Below are positions 53,023 through 62,559 of a stretch of DNA of 64,000 nucleotides, piece by piece. The first letter of the stretch is position 1, and every line of letters starts with the position of its first letter. A program made the position numbers and the translations under genes. This DNA comes from Thalassotalea_F euphylliae. Lineage in GTDB: Bacteria > Pseudomonadota > Gammaproteobacteria > Enterobacterales > Alteromonadaceae. The stretch covers positions 434,001-498,000 of the forward strand of contig NZ_JBHUIB010000012.1 of NCBI RefSeq assembly GCF_042682785.1. The letters are read 5' to 3'. Under the pieces are notes generated by a model. It saw only the letters and a list, made by a program, of their open reading frames with translations, did no database searches and was not told where the DNA came from.

Positions 53023-54441
53023 TTACCCTTCCATTTGTTCTAATTCTTTGCCTTTGGTTTCGTATACCGCTTTGGCGACAAACGCTACAGATATAAAAGC
53101 GCATAAGGTATAGAAGCCGTAGGCTGCAGCCAAGCCTGCGCTAGCCAACATCATTGGGAAGGTCATGGTAATGGCAAAGTTAGATAGCCATTGTGCGAGC
53201 CCTGCAATGGCTAACCCAGACCCTCTAAGCTGATTAGGGAACATCTCTCCTAGCATGACCCACATCACAGGGCCCCATGACATGTTAAAGAAGAACACAT
53301 AAACGTTTGCTGCAATCAATGCAAATGTTCCCATGCTTCCGAGTGTAAGGGTGCCGTCAGTATCTGTGCCAGCATTTGCAAAAGCGCTTACTAACCCTAA
53401 TAGCGATAGCGCCATGCCAATCGAACCAATCATTAAAAATGGTTTTCGACCTATTTTATCTATGAAATACATAGTAATAGCGCAAGCAGCTATACTTACT
53501 GCGCCACTTATAATATTAATCAACAGCGCATCTGCTTCTGAGAAGCCAACCGCTTGCCAGAGTACTGCACCGTAATAGAAAACGACATTGATACCTACGA
53601 GTTGTTGAAAGGTTGCGAGGCCTATACCAACCCAGACAATAGGTCTAACTTTACCTGATTCACTCTCTAGCAGATCGCTTAATTTAGGTTGGTGATGATC
53701 TTTAGCAAGTGACGAATCTATTGCCTGAAATCGTCTTGAAGCATCTTCTTTGCCGTACAATCTAGCCAACACATTCGTTGCCTTTTCTTGTTGTTGTGAT
53801 ATCACCAGATAACGAGGACTTTCAGGAATAAAAAATAATAAAATAAAGAATAAGGTCGCCGGAATGAGTTCCATCCAGAACATCCATCGCCATGCTTCGA
53901 ATCCTAACCAAAATTCTGCGGTAGACGCTCCTGCGACACTAGCTATCCAATAATTGCTGACAAATGCGATGAAGAGCCCAGATATGATCGCTATTTGCTG
54001 AATGGTGGTCAGTGTGCCGCGCAGTCGAGCAGGCGCTATTTCACTGATGTAGGCAGGGGCTAAAACTGATGCTGCACCCACTGCGATACCGCCAATGATG
54101 CGAAACATGACGAAGCTAGTCGACGTACTTGCAATGCCAGATCCCCATGCACTGATAATGAAAAATACTGCGGTAACGATCAGCAGTGATTTTCGTCCAT
54201 ACTTATCAGCTAAACGTCCAGCAAAAAAAGCTCCGACGGCGCAACCCAATAACATACTGGCAACATTGAAACCTGTACCAATATCATCAGAATTAAATGC
54301 TGTAACCAGGCCATCTACTGTGCCATTAATAACTCCGCTGTCAAAGCCAAACAAAAAGCCGCCAATGGTGGCAACACAACTGATGAGCACGATAAACAAC
54401 ATGTTTTCCTGCACTGCTGAATTTGAATCTGGATGAGTCAA
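53023..54441 (-). CDS. Sugar porter family MFS transporter
   Basis: 472 residues with 12 membrane helices. Sugar porter signatures: GRLADKYGRKS in loop 2-3, PESPRYLV at the end of the N-half, the QQLVGINVVFYYG segment in helix 7 (sugar-binding Gln residues), and ETKGKELEQ at the C-terminus. Similar to XylE/GalP, so proton-coupled uptake of a hexose or pentose is expected. The start is TTG 54441 with GGGGGA upstream; ATG 54402 with AGGA five bases upstream is an equally good alternative. Divergent from galM. Confidence 0.9.
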   Translation of the reverse strand: MTHPDSNSAVQENMLFIVLISCVATIGGFLFGFDSGVINGTVDGLVTAFNSDDIGTGFNVASMLLGCAVGAFFAGRLADKYGRKSLLIVTAVFFIISAWGSGIASTSTSFVMFRIIGGIAVGAASVLAPAYISEIAPARLRGTLTTIQQIAIISGLFIAFVSNYWIASVAGASTAEFWLGFEAWRWMFWMELIPATLFFILLFFIPESPRYLVISQQQEKATNVLARLYGKEDASRRFQAIDSSLAKDHHQPKLSDLLESESGKVRPIVWVGIGLATFQQLVGINVVFYYGAVLWQAVGFSEADALLINIISGAVSIAACAITMYFIDKIGRKPFLMIGSIGMALSLLGLVSAFANAGTDTDGTLTLGSMGTFALIAANVYVFFFNMSWGPVMWVMLGEMFPNQLRGSGLAIAGLAQWLSNFAITMTFPMMLASAGLAAAYGFYTLCAFISVAFVAKAVYETKGKELEQMEG

Positions 54442-54797
54442 ACCTTCCCCCGAAAATAGTTATTATTATTGCTTATTAATATATAGACGTAGCGTTCGCA
54501 AAAAACCGCTATATTTCTTTACCTTACCGCTAATATTAGGTGCACTGCCAAATTGAATACGTATGTATATTCTTTCACTTACGTTTCAACCAGACCTTCT
54601 TTTGAACTTAGTGCAAAGCGTAAAGGAAGGAAAGTGTCAATGACGAAATAAAGCAGTATATGCGGACGTAGCTAGCCATTAAATAAGCTTGACTTTGATA
54701 GCATTGAGCGAGAGTCTAATGCAAAAGTGATGAAGTATTGTATATTTACTTCTGCGATAAGTGGTTTATAAACCACAGGAATTTGTTGGAATTTAGT
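54442..54797. promoter_or_regulatory. Divergent control region of sugar porter and galM
   Basis: 356 bp with no gene. A direct repeat ACCGCTATATTT (54505-54516) and ACCGCTAATATT (54526-54537) is spaced 21 bp, two helical turns, about 65-95 bp upstream of the porter start. This is a possible paired regulator site. No known consensus was recognised. Confidence 0.4.
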
Positions 54798-55760
54798 ATG
54801 GATTTACGATCCTTTGTACTTTGTAACGCCTCTGGTGACGAAGTTTGTATCTCTAATTATGGTGCTAGGTTACTCCAGTGGCATACTGAACTGGATAACG
54901 AAACACGCAATATCATTTTAGGTTATTCCAATCTAAGCGATTATCAGAATGACCCATTCTATCATGGCGCTATTGTTGGACCTTATGCTAATCGTATTGG
55001 TGATGCTGCTTTTACTATCGATGATCAAAAGTTTTCGTTGCAAGCCAATGAGGGAAAGCATCACTTACATGGCGGTGCGGACAGTGTCAGTGATATGTAT
55101 TGGGAAATCGTTGCTCAAGAAGAGCAAGTACTTACGTTAAAGTGTGAATTGCCAGACGGCTTTAATGGCTATCCAGGTAATATGCATTTTTGGGTGACAT
55201 ATCATTTGAACAACGACAGCTCACTTGATATCGACATTAAAGTGACAACAGACAAACCAACGGTAATTGGCCCAACAACCCACCCGTATTTTAATCTCGC
55301 TGGTATAGATAATTCAGCTGTAGGTCATATGTTGCAAGTATTCGCCGATAACTATACCGAAGTTGATACAGCAAATATTCCTACCGGTGAAGTCATACCG
55401 GTTGAGGGTTCAAAAATGGACTTTCGCCAGCCAATGACATTATCAGGAGAGGTCGGCAGTACAGACTTAGATCATAACTTTGTTGTGCGTCAGAAAAATG
55501 GTGATGCGCAGGCGATATTAATAAGTCCTGATAAAAAGCTGCAACTCCATGTATCCAGCGGTTACCCAGGGCTCCAAATTTATACAGGTAAATTTTTGTC
55601 GGGTAAGTTTGAAAGCTCAAGTGGTATTTGTATGGAGCCACAGTTTTATCCAAATAGTCCAAATGTTGATAGCTTTCCCTTCTACTTAACCACTCCTGAA
55701 GAGCCTTTTAGTATGCGAATAAGCTATAAGCTGTTGAAAAAATTACAATTAGAAAACTAG
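54798..55760 (+). CDS. galM: Aldose 1-epimerase
   Basis: About 320 residues of the GalM beta-sandwich fold. Active-site segments: PYANRIGDAAF, HHLHGG (first His), TTHPYFNL (second His), DHNFVV (Asp) and the catalytic Glu in CMEPQFYPNSPN. It interconverts alpha and beta anomers of glucose or galactose in the cytoplasm or periplasm; no signal peptide is seen. ATG 54798 has TTGGA eight bases upstream, and the frame above it lacks support. Together with the divergent porter it suggests sugar uptake and entry into metabolism. Confidence 0.9.
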   Translation: MDLRSFVLCNASGDEVCISNYGARLLQWHTELDNETRNIILGYSNLSDYQNDPFYHGAIVGPYANRIGDAAFTIDDQKFSLQANEGKHHLHGGADSVSDMYWEIVAQEEQVLTLKCELPDGFNGYPGNMHFWVTYHLNNDSSLDIDIKVTTDKPTVIGPTTHPYFNLAGIDNSAVGHMLQVFADNYTEVDTANIPTGEVIPVEGSKMDFRQPMTLSGEVGSTDLDHNFVVRQKNGDAQAILISPDKKLQLHVSSGYPGLQIYTGKFLSGKFESSSGICMEPQFYPNSPNVDSFPFYLTTPEEPFSMRISYKLLKKLQLEN

Positions 55761-55791
55761 TGTTAAGGATCGCTGCCTTCGAGGTTAACGA

Positions 55792-56493
55792 TTATCTTCG
55801 AAGGAAGTGTTGCCGTTGCTGTGCTGTCAACTTCTCGATGGCATAGCGCAACATTGTTCTGGGCATTATCGTATAGTGCTTATCCAAATAGTCGAGTAAT
55901 GTTTCTTGGTTTCTATTACCGACCTCTCTTAACATCCAGCCAGTGGCTTTGTGTATTAAATCTTCCTTATCCTTCAGAAGTTCAGTCGATATTGCCAAGG
56001 TATCACTAAAGTCATTTAATTTGATAAAGTGCAACGTTGAGATGATTGCTATTCGCCGGTACCAAAGGTTGTCGTGCTTTGCCCATTGATAAAGTAGTGT
56101 TCTGTCTTTATCTGCTAGGTATTCGCCAACGATAACGTGACAAGAACTGTCAACCAAGTCCCAGTTATTAATGTAACCTAAATGCGTTAAGTAAATTTCA
56201 TAGATCTGCTCTCGCTCCAGACTTCTTTTGGGTTTGAATCGAGCAACAAGTAGTAACAAGGCGAACAACCGAATTTCATGAATATCATGTTTTAAAAGCT
56301 GTGAGACTTGGTCAAGCGGCAGGGTTTTGTATAGCTTTATCTGTTTTCTAATAACCGGAACACGAATACCGATAAAGCGATCTCCTTCGCCATATTCTCC
56401 CTTACCTGTTTTAAAGAAACGCATTGAATGCTTGGCGATATCAGAATCGCCCAGCGCCTCTAAGCTTGAAATAACGTCATCAGCTGTCATCAT
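55792..56493 (-). CDS. DNA alkylation repair protein (AlkD-like)
   Basis: 233 residues of HEAT-like helices: FIGIRVPVIRKQIKLYK, IHEIRLFALLLLVARF, NNWDLVDSSCHVIVGEYL (with the conserved W-D-L-V-D), LWYRRIAIISTL, and HKATGWMLREVGNR. The Trp, Asp and Arg of AlkD-type glycosylases are readable. It would remove alkylated bases such as 3- and 7-alkylpurines. The 5' end overlaps the upstream VOC gene by 14 bp, so the two are coupled. Confidence 0.87.
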   Translation of the reverse strand: MMTADDVISSLEALGDSDIAKHSMRFFKTGKGEYGEGDRFIGIRVPVIRKQIKLYKTLPLDQVSQLLKHDIHEIRLFALLLLVARFKPKRSLEREQIYEIYLTHLGYINNWDLVDSSCHVIVGEYLADKDRTLLYQWAKHDNLWYRRIAIISTLHFIKLNDFSDTLAISTELLKDKEDLIHKATGWMLREVGNRNQETLLDYLDKHYTIMPRTMLRYAIEKLTAQQRQHFLRR

Positions 56494-56869
56494 GGTTAAT
56501 GGTTACTCGCCATGGTGGGTTTACTCTATTGTCACCTGCATAATACAGCTTTAGCTTATTGCCGCTTGGGTCATGAACAATGGCCTCTCGCCAAAGGTAG
56601 CTCTCGTCCTTTGGCATTTGTGTGATTTCAATTCCTCTCGCTATTAAAGTATTCACCCAATCATCGAGATGCTCTGTTTCAAAATACACAACTACACCAT
56701 GTTCGTTGGCATCATCTGTTAACGACAAAGAAAAGGTGCTATCACCTTCTGGGCAGTGAAACCGTGCGTAATGGGAAGTATCTACAATTTGCGTAAAGCC
56801 CAGCGTTAAATAAAAGGTGCAAGCGGCACTCATATCATTAACGGGCAAGGTGACTTGATTTAAATTCAT
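56480..56869 (-). CDS. VOC family protein
   Basis: 129 residues with the VOC pattern: start LNQVTLPVNDMSAACTFYLTLGFTQ, a middle VVYFETEHLDDWVNTL and end WREAIVHDPSGNKLKLYYAG. Drug-resistance or lyase function cannot be told apart. It overlaps the AlkD-like gene by 14 bp and is probably transcribed with it. Confidence 0.8.
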   Translation of the reverse strand: MNLNQVTLPVNDMSAACTFYLTLGFTQIVDTSHYARFHCPEGDSTFSLSLTDDANEHGVVVYFETEHLDDWVNTLIARGIEITQMPKDESYLWREAIVHDPSGNKLKLYYAGDNRVNPPWRVTINHDDS

Positions 56870-56930
56870 AAGCTATATGTATAGGCTACGGAAGCCCACA
56901 CACTAACTTACTTATTGGGAAATATCGATA

Positions 56931-57158
56931 CTATTTACTGTAGAGTCGTTTACCGTAGAGCCGTCGAATTGCAGTGACTATTCCACCTGCGATTGCGCCG
57001 ACAGCCAAGCCGAGGGCAATGCCCATGGAGAGGTTATTGATACTTGAGCCAAAGGTAACACCTATAGCGATACCGCCCGCAATGAACATGCTATGAGTAA
57101 TAAAATTCTCAGGGTTTTCTACTTTGTACTTAGCGCGCTCTAATTTTGCCTTATTCAT
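56931..57158 (-). CDS. Small glycine-zipper-like membrane protein
   Basis: 75 residues: basic N-terminus, then two hydrophobic helices (about 24-38 and 43-63) rich in Gly (GGIAIGVTFGSS, GIALGLAVGAIAGGIV), and a basic tail. Not recognised beyond the glycine-zipper look. A strong AAAGGATTGAAAG precedes the ATG. Confidence 0.55.
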   Translation of the reverse strand: MNKAKLERAKYKVENPENFITHSMFIAGGIAIGVTFGSSINNLSMGIALGLAVGAIAGGIVTAIRRLYGKRLYSK

Positions 57159-57365
57159 CTTTCAATCCTTTACGTTTCAAGAAAAGAATGAGTGACAACA
57201 AGATTAACTCAGGCTTATTGTAGCTAAATTAGCCTAACTTACCAGTACTTGTGATATACGCGTTTTAGAGTCTTCACTATAGAGACGTTTGACTAGGCAG
57301 TAATATGCATTACTGTGAACGGTAAACAATGGATGTATTTTTTAATGGGATATTTACTGTATGAG

Positions 57366-57752
57366 TTAGATGACGGTTGTTATCCACCAAACTTGCTTTA
57401 CAAATGCCGCGGATAGCACCAGACCTATGCTCAGAAATATCCCACCTAGCACACGATTAAGAAAAGTCGTTTCATACAAAAAAATAACAAACGCTGCGCC
57501 ACAGTTAGACAATATCCCCATCACGACAATACCCGTCGGGAATATACCTTGTTCGGCTGATATGATCCCAGAACCATAACCAAGTAATAACGATGTTATA
57601 GCAATGCCATAAAGCCTGAATATGAGAGGGTTATTGGTTTCAAAACCGCTAAGTTTCTCAAGTTTATGGTGTGGAACAAACAAGAAGGGGATGGACACAG
57701 CAATGATGGTGACCACGATTTTTATGATGATGAGCAGTGTCAGAGCAGTCAA
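57366..57752 (-). CDS. Four-helix membrane protein, TTG start
   Basis: 128 residues with four hydrophobic helices (about 4-25, 44-64, 71-93 and 101-124). The start is a TTG at 57752 with AAGGAAA six bases upstream; no ATG precedes the first helix. Not recognised. It follows the next small membrane gene on the same strand by 36 bp. Confidence 0.55.
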   Translation of the reverse strand: MTALTLLIIIKIVVTIIAVSIPFLFVPHHKLEKLSGFETNNPLIFRLYGIAITSLLLGYGSGIISAEQGIFPTGIVVMGILSNCGAAFVIFLYETTFLNRVLGGIFLSIGLVLSAAFVKQVWWITTVI

Positions 57753-57788
57753 TTGATTTCCTTATTCTTATTATTCCGTTAAGACTGT

Positions 57789-58007
57789 TTACTCACGTAT
57801 ACTTTCTTCGACATCGATGTCGTCACGATTCGCTAAAATAGCGATAAAAATTAACCCAACAGGCGGTATCATCGAGAGAGCGGTACCAACCACCATTGTC
57901 AATAATGGGTTTTCAGACTTTTTACGTCCAAGATAATAGCTAAAGGCGCCCATAAACAACATAAATAACAACAACGTTGGGCCGTATAAACTCGCGTTAA
58001 AGTTCAT
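57789..58007 (-). CDS. Small two-helix membrane protein
   Basis: 72 residues: two hydrophobic helices (about 8-26 and 36-58) with a K-rich turn (GRKKSENPL) and an acidic tail (NRDDIDVEESIRE). Not recognised. ATG 58007 is chosen because GAGGGA lies nine bases upstream; the frame above lacks such a site. Confidence 0.5.
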   Translation of the reverse strand: MNFNASLYGPTLLLFMLFMGAFSYYLGRKKSENPLLTMVVGTALSMIPPVGLIFIAILANRDDIDVEESIRE

Positions 58008-58268
58008 GGGGAAATCCCTCTGGTGTTCATTTTTCAATGTGTATTGAGAATGACTATACAATTCCACTATGACCTAACTGAACTATTGATGCAACTAGAA
58101 TTGTTTAAAAAACACTCTTGAAACAAGGTGTTAAATCATTTGCTGATGGACAAGTATCAGATTTTATAAAGTATTGAAGGAAATAATAATAAAGACAAGT
58201 TTGCACGCTAGAGTAATGAACAAACTTTAAGGAACAGAAAAGTATTCTAGGACTACTTATGGAGGGAG

Positions 58269-58311
58269 TGAACACATTGACTAGTTTTGCTATTTTAAAT
58301 CAATGTGTTCA
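58269..58311. repeat. Perfect 12-bp inverted repeat with 19-base spacer
   Basis: Arms TGAACACATTGA and TCAATGTGTTCA. It lies 20 bp beyond the stop of the MerC-like gene on the minus strand, but there is no T-run, so it is either a weak terminator or a protein-binding site. Confidence 0.45.
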
Positions 58312-58331
58312 AGCTTTAGCTTTATTGTTGT

Positions 58332-58733
58332 TTAGCTAGTAGATGTTTGACAGGTCTTTTTTACACAGCATAGCTTGTAGTTATTTACGTGGCTGTATGA
58401 GACAAACAATGCACCGATAATAGTTGCAATCTTTTCACCAGTTTCACCCAAAATATCGTGGCCTATTGTTGCTGCAAGTAACAAAATAACAAAACCGATG
58501 ATGCTATGCGTGATAACTCGCCATTGCTTGTGCTTTTTGAAGCCTAAACTCAACGCTATAATGCTAACAGGTAATACTGCTGCCAGAAGCATTAAATGAA
58601 ATTCTTCACCCATGATTGGCAAAGACGCTAGCGCAGGAACAACAAGTGCAAACGGCACTAACAAACAATGAATAACACAAGCAAAAGACAGACAAATAGC
58701 CGATTTATCCATCAGCCCCTGAATTCTTTCCAT
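58332..58733 (-). CDS. MerC-like membrane protein
   Basis: 133 residues with four membrane helices. MerC-type features: a first-helix Cys pair around CVIHCLLVPF, a second helix LLAAVLPVSIIALSLG, and a C-terminal Cys cluster (KLCCVKKTC). MerC carries Hg(II) in mercury operons, but many chromosomal relatives are stand-alone and may handle other metals. No mer genes are nearby, so a metal role is inferred and mercury is not claimed. Confidence 0.72.
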   Translation of the reverse strand: MERIQGLMDKSAICLSFACVIHCLLVPFALVVPALASLPIMGEEFHLMLLAAVLPVSIIALSLGFKKHKQWRVITHSIIGFVILLLAATIGHDILGETGEKIATIIGALFVSYSHVNNYKLCCVKKTCQTSTS

Positions 58734-58786
58734 AATTACAAATAATTCTTACTTCGAAATTGGAGTGTAACAATATCACAAAATGG

Positions 58787-59917
58787 TTATGTGAAACTAG
58801 GTTTAGCGTCCACTGTTTTTTGTGTTTTTAACCCAAACATGACTCGTATCACCCAATTACCCTTGCCAATCGCAAGACAAAGCGCCATACATACGAACAT
58901 TGAAGCTATCGTTAAACACATCGCTTTGAGGAAAATAGAGCTTTGCCACTTTACGATGTAAAAGGCAAAGGCAACAATAACGGTTTGATGGACAATGTAG
59001 AAAGGGTAAATTAGCTCGTTAGTTTTCCTTAACCATTTGGGGGAATGCGATAAATACGCTTGTCCGTAGCCCAACATCACGAGCAGCGCGCTCCATGAAA
59101 CTAAACAGCCGACAGCAACCCATATTTGTCGTCTAATCGGTAGTGATAGGTAAGGACTGTAATCAGGAATATAAAATCCATAAAAAATAACGGTTGCGAC
59201 CAATAACCAATATAAATTTGTTCTTCGATGCATTGCTAAAGCAAGCCAAGCAGCTTTGTTTCGGATAAGCCACATACCTGCAAGAAAGAAAAAAAGAAAG
59301 TAACTGACTTGTGAAATGTTACCGAGACTATTGTCGTAAGAGGCGTTAATCCACTTGGTCACGCATCGAACAATAACCAGTAGAACCACCAATAAAAACA
59401 AACCGTGTTTATAGCTGCTCAGCCGAGTCAGTGATGATTGTAACTGACTACACAATTTACTACTGAACAATGTGTTTATCACTGGTGCTAGTAGCATGAA
59501 TACCAGTAAAAACTCGATAAACCAAAGATGGTTAGGACTAAAGGCCAATAGTCGCTGAGAGTAGGCATCAATAAGCGATGTATATTGCGCAATGTGCTCA
59601 AAATAATGTTGCGGTGGCACGATGATCATCATTGCGACAACAAAAGGAATGAAAAGCCGTTTTAATTTCGCGGATAAAAAACCTTTCCATGATTGCTTTC
59701 GAAGTAACAAAGCACTGCCGACACCAGCAATGAAAAACAAAGTTTGTAAGCGAACCTGCTCGAAGTAAACCATGATGTCATCGAGCAACTTACTCGACTC
59801 TGCATTCATGATATGCCAGCCATCTCCATTAAAGGGCATAAAACAATGATGAAGAAAAACAGCGAAAATTAAAACAACTCTTAGCCAGTCTAATTCAACA
59901 TATCTTGTTTCTATCAT
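58787..59917 (-). CDS. Acyltransferase-3 family membrane protein
   Basis: 376 residues with about 10 helices. Family features: YVELDWLRVVLIFAVFLHH at the start, with the conserved His-His region, and SPNHLWFIEFLLVFML in helix 4. Members O-acylate polysaccharides, glucans or antibiotics; it resembles OpgC/MdoC-type enzymes. AAGGATGAAAG is a good ribosome site. The substrate is unknown. Confidence 0.8.
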   Translation of the reverse strand: MIETRYVELDWLRVVLIFAVFLHHCFMPFNGDGWHIMNAESSKLLDDIMVYFEQVRLQTLFFIAGVGSALLLRKQSWKGFLSAKLKRLFIPFVVAMMIIVPPQHYFEHIAQYTSLIDAYSQRLLAFSPNHLWFIEFLLVFMLLAPVINTLFSSKLCSQLQSSLTRLSSYKHGLFLLVVLLVIVRCVTKWINASYDNSLGNISQVSYFLFFFLAGMWLIRNKAAWLALAMHRRTNLYWLLVATVIFYGFYIPDYSPYLSLPIRRQIWVAVGCLVSWSALLVMLGYGQAYLSHSPKWLRKTNELIYPFYIVHQTVIVAFAFYIVKWQSSIFLKAMCLTIASMFVCMALCLAIGKGNWVIRVMFGLKTQKTVDAKPSFT

Positions 59918-59966
59918 CTTTCATCCTTGAACTATGTATCATTATCCTTGCCACAATCGAGCGTGA

Positions 59967-60281
59967 TTAAATACCTTGTTCTATTTTCAAATAACGACTT
60001 CGACCAATCGTGACATAGTAGAGTGGTAAAAAAAGAGATTTAAAGAAGTGGTCAGCGAATGAATTTCGAATGGTGATCTGATTAAACAATAAGTCGTCGG
60101 GGTTAAGCTTTGCGCTGGTTCGCCAATTTAATCGAGCTTGTAGGGTTTGCGTTTTCTCTGGAATGTGGATTAGCTGTTTTTCCCCACTTTTAATAACAGC
60201 CACTTTTTGACCGTCAGCAAAGAGCGTGTACTCTTTGGCAACGTCATAAGACTGTTTAGGGCGAAAAACTTCAATGTACAT
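59967..60281 (-). CDS. Small protein of unknown function
   Basis: 104 residues, no signal peptide. It starts MYIEVFRPKQSY with strands (EYTLFADGQKVAVIKSGEKQLIHI) resembling a small beta-sandwich, and ends with a short amphipathic helix (FFKSLFLPLYYVTIG). Not recognised. AGGAAGACC ahead of the ATG is a good ribosome site. It lies 49 bp upstream of the acyltransferase gene on the same strand. Confidence 0.5.
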   Translation of the reverse strand: MYIEVFRPKQSYDVAKEYTLFADGQKVAVIKSGEKQLIHIPEKTQTLQARLNWRTSAKLNPDDLLFNQITIRNSFADHFFKSLFLPLYYVTIGRSRYLKIEQGI

Positions 60282-60413
60282 GGTCTTCCTAACAACTCAC
60301 ATTATCTGCGAATTGACGACTTTTTAATAACTTACGATTAAATCTGTAAACCATCAATATATCTATAAAAAGGCTGAATTGTAAACGTTGAACTTTATTT
60401 TAGTGTCCGAATA

Positions 60414-60779
60414 TTACGGAATATAAAAACACGCTACTTTATTATCGGGTAACACGACTATTTGTTGAGTAATAGCAAATTCACTGTTTGTCACATAGCC
60501 GCAGTTGCCTATCAAGGTTTCGCCATTGCTCAACGATATGATATACCGGTAACTTCCGTCAGCCTGATTGCTTGAGCGTAAAATCGTTATAGATTCACCG
60601 GCACCGATACGATCAAAAGATAAAGTATTACTGGGCAAATAGACTTTAGCGCTCTCTATGACACTTGTCCCTTGGTTTTTTAAGGTGACTTTGGGTGATA
60701 ACCACTCGGTGGTGCGATAGAAACCAAAAATAAGGGCGGTAAGTGAAATGATGAGTAATGCGACAAAAGATGGTTTCAT
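60414..60779 (-). CDS. Signal-anchored small protein, unknown
   Basis: About 121 residues: N-terminal membrane anchor (KPSFVALLIISLTALIFGFY) and a mostly beta periplasmic part (KVTLKNQGTSVIESAKVYL, YRYIISLSNGETLIGNCGYV) with one Cys pair. Not recognised. ATG 60779 is five bases after the lactate-permease stop, so co-transcription is likely. The frame extends three codons further to a TTG. Confidence 0.55.
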   Translation of the reverse strand: MKPSFVALLIISLTALIFGFYRTTEWLSPKVTLKNQGTSVIESAKVYLPSNTLSFDRIGAGESITILRSSNQADGSYRYIISLSNGETLIGNCGYVTNSEFAITQQIVVLPDNKVACFYIP

Positions 60780-60784
60780 GTAAC

Positions 60785-62392
60785 TCAACTTAACAGCAGT
60801 AAACTAACTAACGCGGCACTTATGCAGTAGTAGAGCATAGCTGGTAGCGTTAGGCGAATGATTTGCCCTTCTTTACCCACTAAACCGACAACCGATGCGG
60901 CAGCTACGACGTTAACGACACAAATCATGTTACCAGCATTCGCGCCAATCATTTGTAATGCAAGAATAGATTGTGCATCAAGTCCTGCTTGTGTTGCTGT
61001 ATTCCACTGAAACTGCGCGAACATCATATTAGAAAACGTTGCTGACCCTGCAATGAAAGAGCCTAGCGCGCCAACAAAAGGGGCTACAAATATCCAAGCG
61101 TTGGCTAAATGGGTGGCGGCAAGTTCAGCCAGTGCGACAGGCATTGCTGGCAAGCCACTTGTATTAACATCAGAGTTGAGAAAAATTCGCACCATGGGTA
61201 CCGATGCTGCCAAAGCAATAACCGTTGGCAACAATGAGGCGGCTGAGCTCTTCCAAACGGTGATGGCTTTATTTTTAGGGATACGGTGAAGAAATACAGT
61301 GATGAGGGCAACGAGCAAAAACAGAGTACCAGGAATATACAAGGGCTGTAGGTTGGCAGATAGATCTGAAGCTAGAATATCTTGCCAAATAAAATTGACA
61401 GAGAGCAAAGCGTTTTTCAGCGGTAAATAGTCGAGTCGTGTTAGCACTAATAGTAAGGCAACCAAAACATACGGGAGCCAAGCAGAATAAAGATTCAGCA
61501 AGCGAGTGCTAGCATCCGCCGGTTGGTGAAAAGCTGGGGTATCTGCCTCCTGAAAATCCCACCGTTGTTTTGGGGTTAACCACTTTTTCTGCGCGGCAAC
61601 AATGCAAATAGCCAATCCAATGAGGCCGCCAAAAATAGACGGAAACTCAGGCCCAAGTAGTACAGCTACGGCGTACGCTGGTAAGGTAAAAGAAAAGCCA
61701 GCAAGCAGCGCAAAGGGCCAAATAGCAAGCCCTGCTTTTATCGACCGTTGAGCTCCAATACCAAATTGTGAAGTCATGATACAAACAATAACCAAGGGCA
61801 AAAAGCTAGCAGCGATGAGGTCAATAGTTACAGCTTTTACAGCGATTGCTTGAATACCTGACTCTGTTATCGAGTTGAGCCCTTGGCCTAAACCCACGAC
61901 AACAGGCGTACCTACAGCGCCAAATGAAACGGCGGCACTATCTGCAATGAGTGCCACAACTACCGCGGCGAGTGGCGGAAAACCTAGCGCGACAAGCAAG
62001 GGGGCACATATGGCAGCAGGCGTACCGAACCCAGACGCCCCCTCCAGAAAAGAGCCAAACAACCACGCAACAATAATGGCTTGAATGCGTCGGTCGTCAT
62101 TAATATTGGTGAAACCAGCGCGAATAACGCTAATGGCACCTGATGCCTTCAAAGTATTGAGCAATGTGATAGCGCCAAAGACAATGATCAGTATGCCTGT
62201 AGCTATCACTAGTCCCTGCAATACCGATGCAGCGATATGGCTGAATGATATTTTCCAGATAAAAGCGCTCGATATCACTGTTAACAGCAGTGATAAAGGC
62301 ATGGCTTTAGTTGCTGGCAGACGCATAATCACCAAGAAAAGCATAATGGCTAATACTGGTGTTAATGAGGTGAACAGCTCAGCTATGTTCAT
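60785..62392 (-). CDS. L-lactate permease (LctP family)
   Basis: About 535 residues with about 13 helices. LctP-family segments: FGSFLEGASGFGTPAAICAPLLVALGF, DSAAVSFGAVGTPVVVGLG, and APFVGALGSFIAGSATFSNMMFA near the end. It moves lactate (or glycolate) with protons. ATG 62392 is chosen (TTGGA ahead); ATG 62401 three codons upstream is possible. It is first of a pair with the small anchored protein. No lactate dehydrogenase gene is adjacent. Confidence 0.87.
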   Translation of the reverse strand: MNIAELFTSLTPVLAIMLFLVIMRLPATKAMPLSLLLTVISSAFIWKISFSHIAASVLQGLVIATGILIIVFGAITLLNTLKASGAISVIRAGFTNINDDRRIQAIIVAWLFGSFLEGASGFGTPAAICAPLLVALGFPPLAAVVVALIADSAAVSFGAVGTPVVVGLGQGLNSITESGIQAIAVKAVTIDLIAASFLPLVIVCIMTSQFGIGAQRSIKAGLAIWPFALLAGFSFTLPAYAVAVLLGPEFPSIFGGLIGLAICIVAAQKKWLTPKQRWDFQEADTPAFHQPADASTRLLNLYSAWLPYVLVALLLVLTRLDYLPLKNALLSVNFIWQDILASDLSANLQPLYIPGTLFLLVALITVFLHRIPKNKAITVWKSSAASLLPTVIALAASVPMVRIFLNSDVNTSGLPAMPVALAELAATHLANAWIFVAPFVGALGSFIAGSATFSNMMFAQFQWNTATQAGLDAQSILALQMIGANAGNMICVVNVVAAASVVGLVGKEGQIIRLTLPAMLYYCISAALVSLLLLS

Positions 62393-62559
62393 TCTATGCA
62401 TCCAATCATGTGAATTGCTGGTGTGGTCAATGTATATCAGTTAAATGACAGCTTTTATTAATGTACACAAACAAAAAATATTCACTTACATTAGTCAGAT
62501 ATACAAAGTTTGTTAATACCGCACTATATTGAGAATGACGATGTATATATCAGCGCCAG

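Noticed and set aside
58332..58733. Mercury-resistance operon
   Set aside because: No merR, merA, merT or merP nearby; the MerC-like gene is alone.
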